Assembly (NCBI GenBank): GCA_018661505.1
Contig: JABJIE010000028.1
Location: 33,589 to 97,588, forward strand
DNA: 64,000 nucleotides
Direction of reading: 5' to 3'
DNA from: Lentimicrobiaceae bacterium
GTDB taxonomy: Bacteria > Bacteroidota > Bacteroidia > Bacteroidales > F082
The notes under the pieces are model-generated. The model worked only from the letters and a program-made list of their open reading frames with translations, had not been told where the DNA came from and ran no database searches. Shown in pieces: positions 27,159 through 36,137 of this stretch. A program made the position numbers and the translations under genes. How positions within the stretch are numbered: position 1 is the stretch's first letter; every line of letters begins with the position of its first letter.

Positions 27159-27800
27159 TTACATATCATCAATCATAAACACATATAGGTTTTTAGGACC
27201 ATGAGCTCCCATTACAAGAGTTTTTTCTATATCTGCAGTTCGACTTGGACCAGTTATGGTTGTTATTTGTGAAGGGAAGTTATCTTGATATTTCATTTTA
27301 ATACCAACTAATGCATCCTTTAATTCTGCTACGACTTGTGAAGCCTTTGCAACCACTAAGTGTGTTTCGGGATATACCATTATCCTTCTTCCTGATCCCA
27401 ATCCAGATGAAACAACGATGCTTCCAAATCTTGAAATTAAAAAATCACATGGAGTTATTCCCACATTAAGCTTCTTAAAATCTTTATCACTATCTGAGAA
27501 ATGTATTTTGGAATTCTGTAACATGCCAGAAAGATTCTTGTCTATGCAATACAGATTTGTCCAACCTTTCTGACTAACCAAGGCCGCTAATTGATTACCC
27601 AAATCTTTTTCATTTTCACAATAAATAAAAGTACCTCCGTTTTCAACAAGTTTGGTTGCAAACTCAACTTCGGGGCCTTCCTTTTGCTGAAAAAAAACAT
27701 TGGATGTAAAATCAACATCCTTAAAAGGGTTTTCGAGTTTGTTTATGAGTGCATTGCGCACTTTCTTGAGTACTTTTTCTTTACTTGTACTTTCTTTCAT
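27159..27800 (-). CDS. LUD-domain protein (LutC/YkgG family)
   Basis: 213-residue LUD protein. The family core is seen in CDFLISRFGSIVVSSGLGSG, followed by HLVVAKASQVV and a C-terminal TGPSRTADIEKTLVMGAHGP, which form the conserved TGPSxTaDIE signature. LutC works with LutA and LutB in lactate oxidation, but neither partner is here. In this conserved Bacteroidota position between ftsH and cdsA its role is not established, so I give no symbol. It begins 9 nt after the ftsH stop and is almost certainly co-transcribed with it. Confidence 0.85.
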   Translation of the reverse strand: MKESTSKEKVLKKVRNALINKLENPFKDVDFTSNVFFQQKEGPEVEFATKLVENGGTFIYCENEKDLGNQLAALVSQKGWTNLYCIDKNLSGMLQNSKIHFSDSDKDFKKLNVGITPCDFLISRFGSIVVSSGLGSGRRIMVYPETHLVVAKASQVVAELKDALVGIKMKYQDNFPSQITTITGPSRTADIEKTLVMGAHGPKNLYVFMIDDM

Positions 27801-27809
27801 TATCTGATG

Positions 27810-29864
27810 TTATTCTTTCTTTTCAGATTTATTACTACCTTTTGATTCTTTAGTAGGTTTTGAAGTTTTTGATTTTTCTGAGCCACTTTCCATTTCTTTC
27901 AAAAGGTTGGTTTCAATTCCCCAGGGTCTTTTGCCAAATACATCTTCAAGATCATCGCTAAAAATTACTTCTTTCTCCAGTAATCTTGATGCAAGATCTT
28001 CTAACCCTTGTTTATTGTCTTCCAGAATCTTAATTGCTCTTGCATAGGCATCTTCAACGATTTTTTTAACTTCTTTATCTATCGCCTCAGCTGTTTTCTC
28101 GCTAAACGGTTTGCTAAATGAATATTCTTGTTGGCCTGTGGAGTCATAGTAGCTTATGTTTCCAATGTTTTTACTAAGGCCGTAGTAGGTAACCATTGCA
28201 TATGCCTGTTTGGTAACTTTTTCAAGATCGTTTAGAGCACCGGTTGAAATTTTATGAAATATTACTTGTTCTGCCGCTCTTCCTCCTAGAGTTGCTGTTA
28301 ATTCATCAAACATTTGATCATAGGTTGTGATTTGTCGCTCTTCTGGTAAGTACCAGGCAGCACCTAAAGACTTACCTCTAGGCACGATGGTTACTTTTAC
28401 CAATGGATGGGCATGCTCAAGAAGCCAGCTTATGGATGCATGGCCTGCTTCATGATATGCAACAACTTTCTTCTCATCTGGTGAGATTATCTTGTTCTTT
28501 TTTTCTAATCCCCCTATGATTCTATCTATAGCATCAAGGAAATCTTGTTTTGATATGCTTTTATGGTTTTTACGCGCAGCTATTAATGCTGCTTCGTTAC
28601 AAACGTTAGCTATATCAGCTCCAGAGAAGCCAGGGGTTTGTTTCGCTAGAAAATCAGCCTTTAATGATTTAACTAACTTTAGAGGTTTCATATGAACATC
28701 AAAAATTTGAAGTCTCTCCTTAAGATCTGGTAGTTCAACATGAATCTGTCTATCAAATCTTCCAGCTCTCATTAATGCCTTATCTAGAATATCTGCACGG
28801 TTTGTGGCTGCTAGAATAATCACTCCTGAGTTAGGTGAAAACCCATCCATCTCCGTAAGAAGTTGGTTAAGGGTATTTTCGCGTTCATCATTTGCTCCGG
28901 TTATTTGATTTTTACCTCGGGCACGGCCGATTGCATCAATTTCATCTATAAAAATAATGCTAGGAGATTTCTCTTTGGCTTGCTTGAATAAGTCCCTTAC
29001 TCTTGATGCTCCAACACCAACAAACATTTCAACAAAGTCGGATCCAGAAATGGAATAAAATGGAACGTCAGCTTCACCTGCTACTGATTTTGCGAGTAAT
29101 GTCTTACCTGTTCCTGGAGGGCCTACAAGAAGAACTCCTCGAGGTATTTTTCCTCCAAGTTTTGTATATTTTTCTGGTTTTTTTAGAAAATCAACAATTT
29201 CTGTTATTTCCACCTTTGCTTCTTCAAGTCCTGCTACGTCTTTGAAGGAAATATTAACGCTGGTTTTTTTGTCATATACCTGAGCTTTTGACTTCCCAAT
29301 GTTAAATATTTGTCCTCCTGCACCACCGCCACCGCGACTCATCATTCTCATAAAGAAAAACCAAACTCCTATGAGTAGAGCTATTGGAAATATCCAACTT
29401 AATATCTCAGCGCCCCAGTTGTGCCTTACCTCTGTTTCAACATAGATTGGATCTTGGCTATTCTGTTGAGCGTTTTCAACATCTTCATAAAACTTATCTA
29501 CAGAACCAACATTATAATAGTAATGTGGTGTATTCTTTGTAAAGCCTGATTTTCCATCAATATCTTTATGCATTTCTGTTGAAAGACTTCCAGGCTTAAT
29601 ATATATTTCAGCTGTTTCTTTGTTTACAAGCACTATCTTGGAAACATCGTCATTTTCGAGCATAAATTTTAGATCTCTCCAATCGGTTTGTTTTCCTTCA
29701 CCACCAAGCCCTATGAACTGTATCCCAATTAGAATAACAAACAATATCCCATAGATCCAATAAAAATTGAATTTAGGTTTACCATCTTTGCCTTTTAGGC
29801 TGTTAAACGGATTAGAACCTGAACTTTGATCGTTCTTTTTGTCATTTATATTTTTCTCTGCCAT
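27810..29864 (-). CDS. ftsH: ATP-dependent membrane zinc metalloprotease FtsH
   Basis: Membrane-anchored AAA+ protease that degrades misfolded membrane proteins and short-lived regulators. Two TM helices (about residues 34-52 and 153-172) flank a periplasmic domain. The AAA+ module has Walker A GPPGTGKT (about 243), Walker B FIDEIDA (about 300) and the second region of homology with [12 protein letters not shown]. The protease domain has HEAGH (about 469) and the third zinc ligand in [12 protein letters not shown]. The length is 684, with a Ser/Lys-rich tail. It follows rsfS by 37 nt and is the centre of a five-gene operon. Confidence 0.97.
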   Translation of the reverse strand: MAEKNINDKKNDQSSGSNPFNSLKGKDGKPKFNFYWIYGILFVILIGIQFIGLGGEGKQTDWRDLKFMLENDDVSKIVLVNKETAEIYIKPGSLSTEMHKDIDGKSGFTKNTPHYYYNVGSVDKFYEDVENAQQNSQDPIYVETEVRHNWGAEILSWIFPIALLIGVWFFFMRMMSRGGGGAGGQIFNIGKSKAQVYDKKTSVNISFKDVAGLEEAKVEITEIVDFLKKPEKYTKLGGKIPRGVLLVGPPGTGKTLLAKSVAGEADVPFYSISGSDFVEMFVGVGASRVRDLFKQAKEKSPSIIFIDEIDAIGRARGKNQITGANDERENTLNQLLTEMDGFSPNSGVIILAATNRADILDKALMRAGRFDRQIHVELPDLKERLQIFDVHMKPLKLVKSLKADFLAKQTPGFSGADIANVCNEAALIAARKNHKSISKQDFLDAIDRIIGGLEKKNKIISPDEKKVVAYHEAGHASISWLLEHAHPLVKVTIVPRGKSLGAAWYLPEERQITTYDQMFDELTATLGGRAAEQVIFHKISTGALNDLEKVTKQAYAMVTYYGLSKNIGNISYYDSTGQQEYSFSKPFSEKTAEAIDKEVKKIVEDAYARAIKILEDNKQGLEDLASRLLEKEVIFSDDLEDVFGKRPWGIETNLLKEMESGSEKSKTSKPTKESKGSNKSEKKE

Positions 29865-29901
29865 TATGTCTTAAATTAAAAATTGAACTTGCTGGGTATG
29901 A

Positions 29902-30282
29902 TTAGTTTTTATCGCTATCATATTCCTGTATCACTGCATCAGCCCATAGTTCCTCAAGCTTGTAAAATTCCCTTATGTTGTCTCGAAATATGTGAACAAC
30001 AATATCGAAATAATCTATCAAAATCCATTCCGAATTTTCATAACCTTCCCTATGGAATGGTTTTATGCCACATTTTTTTTGAACTTCATCTAAGATAGCA
30101 TCGTAAATGGCATCAACCTGAGTAGTTGAAGGAGCATGACAAATGACAAAATAATGTGTTACAGAGTCAGGAATATTATTAATGTCAAGGCTTATAATAT
30201 TTTTGCCTTTTTTCTCCTGTATTGCGGAAATAATATTTTTTAAAACATAGTCAGTGTTGTCATTAATCTTTTTACTACCCAT
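29902..30282 (-). CDS. rsfS: Ribosomal silencing factor RsfS
   Basis: Binds ribosomal protein L14 and blocks subunit joining when nutrients run low. The 126-residue sequence contains the DUF143 core: HYFVICHAPSTTQVDAI, followed by PFHREGYENSEWILIDYFD and VVHIFRDNIREFYKLEELW, all diagnostic. First gene of the rsfS-ftsH-LUD-cdsA-psd operon, with a promoter element 22 nt before the ATG. Diverges from birA across 150 nt. Confidence 0.95.
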   Translation of the reverse strand: MGSKKINDNTDYVLKNIISAIQEKKGKNIISLDINNIPDSVTHYFVICHAPSTTQVDAIYDAILDEVQKKCGIKPFHREGYENSEWILIDYFDIVVHIFRDNIREFYKLEELWADAVIQEYDSDKN

Positions 30283-30304
30283 AAAAACAATTTGAAATGA
30301 TTAA

Positions 30305-30312
30305 CAAAAGTA
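30305..30312 (-). promoter_or_regulatory. -7 promoter element for the rsfS-ftsH operon
   Basis: TACTTTTG on the minus strand, exact TAnnTTTG, 22 nt before the rsfS ATG. Confidence 0.5.
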
Positions 30313-30407
30313 CAAAAAAAGTGGATTACGAGCTAGATATGGACTCATATCGTTATGACTTTAAAATCATAAAAAACATTAATAATTAGAGGATTTGTTA
30401 ATCATCA

Positions 30408-30415
30408 TATATTTG
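30408..30415 (+). promoter_or_regulatory. -7 promoter element for birA
   Basis: TATATTTG, exact TAnnTTTG, 17 nt before the birA ATG. Confidence 0.5.
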
Positions 30416-30432
30416 CAATTCAAAGGACATGC

Positions 30433-31176
30433 ATGGATATTAACGTCATAAATATATCTGAAATAGATTCAACAAATTCTTACGCCGTAGGATTAATAGA
30501 AAAAGGCAAGGCTAATGAAGGGGATGTGGTTGTTACTAAAAGTCAGAAACAGGGCAAAGGACAGGGAGAAAATCACTGGGAAAGTGAACCAAATAAAAAT
30601 ATAACTGGCACATTAATATTAGAGCCAATATTTATTTCTCCTTCTCGACAATTTGTACTTACTCAATTGATATCCCTATCAATTATAAGTATTTTGGATA
30701 ATTACTTAAGTAAATACAATACAAATTCTTCAATAAAATGGCCAAATGATATTTACATTGGGAATAAAAAAATTGCAGGTATATTGTTTCAGAATTTTGT
30801 TGTGGGAGAAAGCTTGACTTACTCAGTTATTGGAATTGGCATTAATATAAATCAAAAAAAATTCTCACTTAAGACTGGTAATCCGATTGCCTTGATTGAA
30901 TATTTGAAGGAAGAGGTTGATACTAATGATATTTTAAATGAGATACTTGAGGATTTTAAAAATCGCTATGAATCTTTTAGAGAATATCAGGATTATAATA
31001 ATGTTAATGAGGCATACCTAGATAAGTTATATTTAAAGGGTGCTTGGCATAACTTTACAGATTTAAATGGCTCTTTTACAGGAAAAATATCTGATGTGGA
31101 TGAGTTTGGTAGACTAGAAATTATAACCAGAAGTGGAAACTCAAGGTTATATTTATTTAAGGAGGTAACGTTCTAA
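30433..31176 (+). CDS. birA: Biotin-[acetyl-CoA-carboxylase] ligase
   Basis: Cytoplasmic biotin protein ligase that attaches biotin to the carboxyl carrier protein. Biotin- and ATP-binding motifs are present: STNSYAV near residue 14, the loop QGKGQGENHW in place of the usual GRGRxGRxW, and KWPNDIYIGNKKIAGIL with the catalytic Lys. The C-terminal small domain ends at residue 247. There is no N-terminal DNA-binding helix-turn-helix, so this is a class I enzyme and not a repressor. Its stop overlaps the stop of the convergent SRPBCC gene by 4 nt (31173-31176). Confidence 0.93.
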   Translation: MDINVINISEIDSTNSYAVGLIEKGKANEGDVVVTKSQKQGKGQGENHWESEPNKNITGTLILEPIFISPSRQFVLTQLISLSIISILDNYLSKYNTNSSIKWPNDIYIGNKKIAGILFQNFVVGESLTYSVIGIGININQKKFSLKTGNPIALIEYLKEEVDTNDILNEILEDFKNRYESFREYQDYNNVNEAYLDKLYLKGAWHNFTDLNGSFTGKISDVDEFGRLEIITRSGNSRLYLFKEVTF

Positions 31177-31574
31177 TTTTTCTCCAAAGCTTCGTTAATG
31201 TTTGAAGCCATAACATTTACTAAATTTTCCAGCGGTCTTTTTGCCATCATTGCCATCATCGGGTTAAGGTCTGCATCAACTTCAATTTTTACTATTGTGG
31301 AATCATTATCCTCAATAATTTTTAATCCCAGAGAGAAGCTAAATGGAACCTTACCAAGAGGAACAAGTTTTACAAATGATTTTGGAACCTTCTCACCAAA
31401 TGTAAGGCTTATGTCGGCCATACCTTGTATTGTAAATGAACATGAGTTATTATCGCTTTTCCAATTGGTAATTTGCTCAGGCATAAGCGGTTCAAAATTA
31501 TTAAAGTTTGTTAGAAAATCATATACCCTATCAATTGAATGATTTATTTTTGCTGGTTTTCCTTCTATTATCAT
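31173..31574 (-). CDS. SRPBCC-fold (START-like) protein
   Basis: 133-residue protein with the helix-grip lipid or ligand-binding fold: an N-terminal VYDFLTNFNNFEPLMP segment, alternating strands (SCSFTIQGMADISLTF), then a long C-terminal helix MMAMMAKRPLENLVNVMAS. The family holds polyketide cyclases, coenzyme Q-binding proteins and lipid carriers; function here is unknown. It lies 46 nt downstream of pyrE and is probably in its transcript. This neighbourhood (birA, SRPBCC, pyrE) is frequent in Bacteroidota. It overlaps birA tail to tail by 4 nt. Confidence 0.85.
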   Translation of the reverse strand: MIIEGKPAKINHSIDRVYDFLTNFNNFEPLMPEQITNWKSDNNSCSFTIQGMADISLTFGEKVPKSFVKLVPLGKVPFSFSLGLKIIEDNDSTIVKIEVDADLNPMMAMMAKRPLENLVNVMASNINEALEKN

Positions 31575-31620
31575 AATTATGGGATTTAGTTTTAACTACA
31601 AAATTTTAGATTAAGATTAT

Positions 31621-32274
31621 CTAACCTGTTAGGCTATCACTCCATTTTTTGGGATTCTTGCGCCACTCCAATAATGACCTTTCATCTTCAAAAGATACAT
31701 ATTTTTCCGAAACAGCTTTAGATATCATGGCATTATAATCTGACAAAGCAATCAAATCGCATTCTTTTGATTCAAAATTATCAACAGCAATGTCGAGTCC
31801 ATAGGTAAAAATTGCAACCATTCCCATTACATCTGCATCTACTGCTCTTAGCGCATCAACGGCATCAAGACTACTTTTACCAGTTGAAACAAGGTCTTCT
31901 ATTACAACCACTCTCTGTCCCTTTTCAATCTTTCCTTCAATTTTATTGGTCATGCCATGTGATTTAGTGGATGATCTCACGTAAACAAACGGAAGACCTA
32001 ACATGTCTGCAACTAAAGCACCTTGAGGGATTCCAGCAGTAGCTACCCCTGCAATAACTTCAACTTCGGTAAAGTTTTTTTTTATTGTTGTTACGATTTG
32101 CTCCTTAATATAAGTTCTCTTATCAGGAAATGATAGGGCAATTCTGTTATCGCAGTATATGGGAGAGCGTAAACCCGAAGCCCAGGTAAATGGGTTCTTA
32201 GGGCTAAGCTTTATAGCTTTGATATCCAGTAATATAGATGCGATATTTTCAGCAATTTCTGTGTTTCTAATCAT
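31621..32274 (-). CDS. pyrE: Orotate phosphoribosyltransferase
   Basis: Pyrimidine synthesis enzyme that joins orotate to PRPP, giving OMP, which PyrF (37194-38024) then decarboxylates. The PRPP-binding motif VVVIEDLVSTGKSSLDA is clear at about residue 122. The flexible catalytic loop region RSSTKSHGMTNKIEG and the substrate segment SPIYCDNR near residue 39 are also present. The length is 217. A -7 promoter element lies only 4 nt before the ATG, which suggests that the transcript begins at or next to the start codon. Co-transcribed with the SRPBCC gene. Confidence 0.95.
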   Translation of the reverse strand: MIRNTEIAENIASILLDIKAIKLSPKNPFTWASGLRSPIYCDNRIALSFPDKRTYIKEQIVTTIKKNFTEVEVIAGVATAGIPQGALVADMLGLPFVYVRSSTKSHGMTNKIEGKIEKGQRVVVIEDLVSTGKSSLDAVDALRAVDADVMGMVAIFTYGLDIAVDNFESKECDLIALSDYNAMISKAVSEKYVSFEDERSLLEWRKNPKKWSDSLTG

Positions 32275-32278
32275 AACA

Positions 32279-32286
32279 CAAACCTA
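32279..32286 (-). promoter_or_regulatory. pyrE -7 promoter element, predicting a leaderless mRNA
   Basis: TAGGTTTG on the minus strand (32286 to 32279) is an exact TAnnTTTG. Only four bases, TGTT, separate it from the ATG at 32274. Since transcription starts about 4-7 nt after this element in Bacteroidota, the 5' end should fall at or within a base or two of the start codon. Confidence 0.45.
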
Positions 32287-32367
32287 CAAAAAGTTTTCAT
32301 AAAAATATATGTTTCAGTTGGTAAATGACAATACAATATATCTGAAAAAACATTTCAATTTCTTATA

Positions 32368-34068
32368 CTATAAAACAGTAATCTTTATGGTTTGAGATCC
32401 ATGTTGAGTTAATAATTTACAGAAATATATTCCTGAACTCAAATTGTCTGCATTATATATAAAGTTATGAGTACCGGCATTTTGATTTTGGTTGACAAAA
32501 ACCTCAAAAGTATTCCCAATCATATCTGTGATTGTAAGCGTAACCTCTGAATCATTATCAAGTGTATACCTTAAAGTAGTTTGATCCTGAACCGGATTTG
32601 GATAGCTTATAAGTGAAAAATCATAATTAGTTTTAAAATCCTCCACACCTACAAACCAAGGATTTATGAAGGTGTAATATACATCTTGTTCTCCATTTAT
32701 TGTGTTTGCCCATGCAAGATGTGCTCCATTGTTATCAGATTCCATGTGAAAATAATCCCCCATTTTATTTTGATTGGGCCATCCAAGATGTGGATTAAAT
32801 TGTTCTGATATTACTTCATTTGTTGACCATGTATTTCCATAATCTATGGAGTAGGAATAAAATAACTCTGACAAAAACATATTTGTTCCAGGTGCGAAAC
32901 GTGTATCTAGCCATACAGCATCTATTCTACCATTAGGGGCAACACTCATTGTTCCAAACCACTGCCAACGGAATGTAGTTGGATCATCATTTACCTTTAC
33001 TGGATCTGACCAGTTAATACCTCCATTAGTACTTCGAGCGAACATAACATCTGCAGGATCGCCATTGTATCTTTCAACGGAAGCAAGCACATAAACATTA
33101 CCTCTGCCAACTCCGTTGGATCGGTCAACATCAATGTAAGCCTGACCTAATAACCCTGCTGGGTTAATGGATTGCCATCCAGTTAAGTCGCCTTTGAGAT
33201 TAACATAGGTATAGTTGTCCCAACCTGTTGTAGTAGAAGGGTCTTGAGAAGATGTAGATTTTGTGACAACAACACTTGCATTACTCGCTGCACCCACGGT
33301 GTACATCTCTCCATCAGGTCCAACTGTTATTAATCCCCAAATGGGATTACCAGGTATTCCGTCACATTCTTCGTAGTTATCACCACCATCTATGGACCTT
33401 GTGTATGAACCCGGATAACATATCGAATAACTTGCATTCCAAAAGGCATATATATTCCCATCTCCAATTCCACCTGACTTATCAATTGTCATCCACTGCT
33501 TATCACCACCTTGAGCAAATACTCCATCATCCCAAACAAAATCATCTGGTGAGGTTCTGAAAACATCACACCAGTAATCACTTTGGTCATTCTTTGTTAG
33601 ACTATTATAGTAGAAAATACCGTCATTATCAGTTGCTAATACTGGGTCTGATCTAAAAATGCCAGCATCAATGGGATCGGGTGAAGTCCATGTTTGACCA
33701 CCATCATCCGTATATGCATAACCTGCTTGTCTGAAGTTACTAGTAACATCATCAAATTGACGCCAGCCAATAAGCATGCGGTCAGGGTTTAAAGGGTCAA
33801 TTGCAATGGATGGTTCATTTGCAGCATCAAATAAAATGTTATCCCCATCTTCATCAGTATTGACTTGAATTGTGTATACGCTGCTACCTCTGTATTTGTA
33901 TGCAGGTGATGTAACTATCTCATCCTTATTGCGGGGTTTGTAAGGATCATCTAATTCTTCTTTATATTGTTTTAACATTTCAAAATTACTGTCTTGAGCA
34001 ACTAGTGTTGAGCCGACAACCATAATAAAATATGAAATGAAAGAGAGAAAGAGTATGTGTTTTTTCAT
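32368..34068 (-). CDS. T9SS type A secreted BNR/sialidase-fold protein
   Basis: Secreted protein of 566 residues. A signal peptide ends at VAQ near residue 25. Residues 70-470 form a beta-propeller with Asp-box repeats (GGQTWTSPD, GGINWSDP, YGNTWST), as in sialidases and BNR glycosidases, but I do not see the sialidase Arg triad clearly, so enzymatic activity is uncertain. The last 75 residues, starting SYPNPVQDQTTLRY and ending in a Lys-Ile-Thr-Val-Leu strand with SSGIYFCKL, are the type A C-terminal sorting domain cut by PorU on export. It is a single gene between pyrE and the NUDIX gene. Confidence 0.88.
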   Translation of the reverse strand: MKKHILFLSFISYFIMVVGSTLVAQDSNFEMLKQYKEELDDPYKPRNKDEIVTSPAYKYRGSSVYTIQVNTDEDGDNILFDAANEPSIAIDPLNPDRMLIGWRQFDDVTSNFRQAGYAYTDDGGQTWTSPDPIDAGIFRSDPVLATDNDGIFYYNSLTKNDQSDYWCDVFRTSPDDFVWDDGVFAQGGDKQWMTIDKSGGIGDGNIYAFWNASYSICYPGSYTRSIDGGDNYEECDGIPGNPIWGLITVGPDGEMYTVGAASNASVVVTKSTSSQDPSTTTGWDNYTYVNLKGDLTGWQSINPAGLLGQAYIDVDRSNGVGRGNVYVLASVERYNGDPADVMFARSTNGGINWSDPVKVNDDPTTFRWQWFGTMSVAPNGRIDAVWLDTRFAPGTNMFLSELFYSYSIDYGNTWSTNEVISEQFNPHLGWPNQNKMGDYFHMESDNNGAHLAWANTINGEQDVYYTFINPWFVGVEDFKTNYDFSLISYPNPVQDQTTLRYTLDNDSEVTLTITDMIGNTFEVFVNQNQNAGTHNFIYNADNLSSGIYFCKLLTQHGSQTIKITVL

Positions 34069-34227
34069 GGTTTAAATTTAATGCAAAATAAATATAAAAA
34101 TATAATTATTGATATTTATATTCAAATAAAATTGATGTGAGGTTCCAATAATAATCTAATCAAGTTTTTCGTATTTTACATACTATGACAAAATAAGTAC
34201 AACAATGGTTTCATTACCCATTTTAAT

Positions 34228-34245
34228 TTACAATTACAATTACAA
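34228..34245. repeat. Three tandem TTACAA units
   Basis: TTACAA is repeated three times without spacing in the region between two divergent genes, 61 nt before the NUDIX start. A short microsatellite; a regulatory effect is possible but unsupported. Confidence 0.6.
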
Positions 34246-34305
34246 TTATTATTTATTGTATACCTGGGATCATAATTTTATAATTTAGCATGATTAATAT
34301 TTTTT

Positions 34306-34902
34306 ATGAAAGCCTATTTTAATAACAGTGTAATTTCATTTCTACCCTTAAATGAAGCTGAAAAGCCAGATCTAGATCGAGTGCTTAGTAAGCAAGATGT
34401 TTATGATATTATAACCGAATTTATAACCGGTGAAACACCGAGTGATTTATGTTTAAGGGTGAGTAACTACAATTGTGTTACTAAGTATTTTATCGGTTAT
34501 TTTAAATACCTATCTGCTGCAGGAGGCATAGTTAAAAATGAGGATGGTGATTATCTTTTGATAAAACGATTTGGAAAGTGGGATTTACCCAAAGGGAAGA
34601 TAGAACATGGAGAAGGTGCTGAGGATGCCGCTATACGCGAAGTAAATGAAGAGACGGCTATTTGTGGATTAAAGATTGTAGATAAATTACCTGATACATA
34701 TCACATCTACGAACAAAATGAAAAGTGGTATCTAAAAAAAACATATTGGTACTCAATGTATACACATGTTACCAGGGATCCCATTCCACAAACTTCTGAA
34801 GATATAGTTCAAGCAGTATGGCTCAATAAAAAACTATCTAGAAATGCTATAGCAAATTCATACAGATCTATTGCTGACACATTTAAGTCATTTTTCATGT
34901 AA
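34306..34902 (+). CDS. NUDIX hydrolase
   Basis: 198-residue protein whose central domain carries the NUDIX box GKIEHGEGAEDAAIREVNEE, with all catalytic Glu residues, from about residue 100. The strand before it, GGIVKNEDGDYLLIKRFGKWDLP, is typical of the fold. The N-terminal 65 residues (ITEFITGETPSD region) are outside the NUDIX fold and unrecognised. It cleaves a nucleoside diphosphate linked to another group; the substrate is not predictable. It diverges from the BNR protein gene and converges on a lipoprotein gene. Confidence 0.9.
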   Translation: MKAYFNNSVISFLPLNEAEKPDLDRVLSKQDVYDIITEFITGETPSDLCLRVSNYNCVTKYFIGYFKYLSAAGGIVKNEDGDYLLIKRFGKWDLPKGKIEHGEGAEDAAIREVNEETAICGLKIVDKLPDTYHIYEQNEKWYLKKTYWYSMYTHVTRDPIPQTSEDIVQAVWLNKKLSRNAIANSYRSIADTFKSFFM

Positions 34903-34950
34903 TAATACATCCCCTTGATGAGAAGTAATATTCTAAATTAAAAATCTTAT

Positions 34951-35787
34951 TTATTGATTGTTAAGTGGTATGAATCTGTCATCCGTGGCAGGATAAAAGA
35001 GATGGTTATATGGGTCATATCTCCAATATTTACTGCTTCTTTGGTGCGGTGATAGTTTTTTGTTTAAATCCTGATTAAGCAGATAGTCGAATGTATATTT
35101 AGCGTACTCAGCACCAATTCTATATGCAAAACTGTATAGCATATTTTGCTCCAAAGAATCAATATTGTACATGTATTTGACTTTTCCACTAAAAATATCG
35201 TAATCAAAAACTCCATCAGGAATATCTGTTATTAAATCTGTTGTAAAGAATACTTTTTGAGATGATTCAATACTTTCCGGATTACTAAACTCAAACCAGG
35301 AGTTAACATAAATAGCATTTAGATTATGATCATGGTAGAAATACTTATCATAAATATCAGTTTCGTCTCTATAAGAGTAAAGCGTTTCCTCAATTTCAAT
35401 CTGTGCAATGTTTATTTGGTAAGTGTTTGAATCCAAAGCCAGAAATAAACTCGATTGATCTTGATCATAAACATTAAATCCAAATGCAGCTAATGATTTT
35501 GAAAACCCAAGAATATAATTTGCTAAGAAAAGGGAATCATCAATATCACTCAGGTAACTGCTATTAGCAAGTAATACAGAATCTGTATCTAGAGATTTAT
35601 CAATTTTGAGGGAATCAAGAAGGTAAGTTTTCAAGCTGGTTTTATAAATATAATCTGGAGAAATCACCATTATATTTTTAGCGCTGGACTTGGAGGCAAA
35701 ATCCATAGCTACCTTTTTCTCAGGGCTACACGAGAAAAGGAAAATTGTTAATGCAAATGAAAATGCTATGTTCTTTGATGTTCTCAA
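34951..35787 (-). CDS. Envelope lipoprotein of unknown function
   Basis: 278 residues with a lipoprotein signal (MRTSKNIAFSFALTIFLFSC) whose lipobox Cys is residue 20. The mature part begins SPEKKVAMDF and holds a Ser/Asp-rich alpha-beta segment with QINIAQIEIEETLYSY. The C-terminal SPHQRSSKYWRYDPYNHL is basic and aromatic. I recognise no family beyond its resemblance to uncharacterised Bacteroidota lipoproteins. The start codon is TTG: the signal peptide is complete from there and an upstream in-frame stop comes two codons before it. It is isolated on its strand. Confidence 0.75.
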   Translation of the reverse strand: MRTSKNIAFSFALTIFLFSCSPEKKVAMDFASKSSAKNIMVISPDYIYKTSLKTYLLDSLKIDKSLDTDSVLLANSSYLSDIDDSLFLANYILGFSKSLAAFGFNVYDQDQSSLFLALDSNTYQINIAQIEIEETLYSYRDETDIYDKYFYHDHNLNAIYVNSWFEFSNPESIESSQKVFFTTDLITDIPDGVFDYDIFSGKVKYMYNIDSLEQNMLYSFAYRIGAEYAKYTFDYLLNQDLNKKLSPHQRSSKYWRYDPYNHLFYPATDDRFIPLNNQ

Positions 35788-36137
35788 ATTTTATGACTTA
35801 AATTTTTAATATTAGTTCTTAAGAAGACATATATTTATATTTAAGGTTGCAAAAATAGCAAGTTAAGGAGAACGTTTAATTAAAAATTCATATATTTATA
35901 ACTTCAAAAATCAAATGTAAGCTCAATTATTGGGCCCATACATACGCGATATTTTAACTAGTCTTTATGGCATTACCAGTTTTGTTAAACACAGCTAATG
36001 GTTGGGACTTTTAGGGTAGTTAGAAGGTTTTTACGGATATTATTTGTACCCTTTATAAACTGTATAAAAGATCTCTTTTGGAGATGGATAATTTCTTTTT
36101 TATCCGTAAATTCGCACATTAATTTTATCTAGATATA
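35788..36137. other. Intergenic region before ilvE
   Basis: A 350-nt region between divergent genes. The right part (36030-36113) has an inverted repeat and a weak -7 element (TAAATTCG at 36106-36113, 24 nt before the ilvE ATG). The left 240 nt hold no feature I can support. Confidence 0.6.
36030..36110. promoter_or_regulatory. Long-range inverted repeat with alternative hairpin before ilvE
   Basis: TTTACGGATA at 36030-36039 is perfectly complementary to TATCCGTAAA at 36101-36110. The second arm can also pair locally: GGATAA at 36086-36091 with TTATCC at 36100-36105. A third small stem, ATCTC with GAGAT, lies at 36071-36085. The arms either bracket the promoter as an operator pair or fold in the leader as alternative structures. 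Confidence 0.4.

Noticed and set aside
29003..29245. Plus-strand Leu/Gln-rich 80-codon frame opposite ftsH
   Set aside because: Antisense to the AAA+ core of ftsH, composition typical of a shadow frame.
32368..34068. Calling the BNR-repeat protein an active sialidase
   Set aside because: Asp-box repeats are visible, but I cannot see the Arg triad and catalytic Tyr/Glu set with confidence; BNR propellers occur in many non-sialidases.
34228..34245. TTACAA tandem units as a start of a CRISPR-like array
   Set aside because: Units are 6 nt, contiguous, without spacers, and no cas gene is present.
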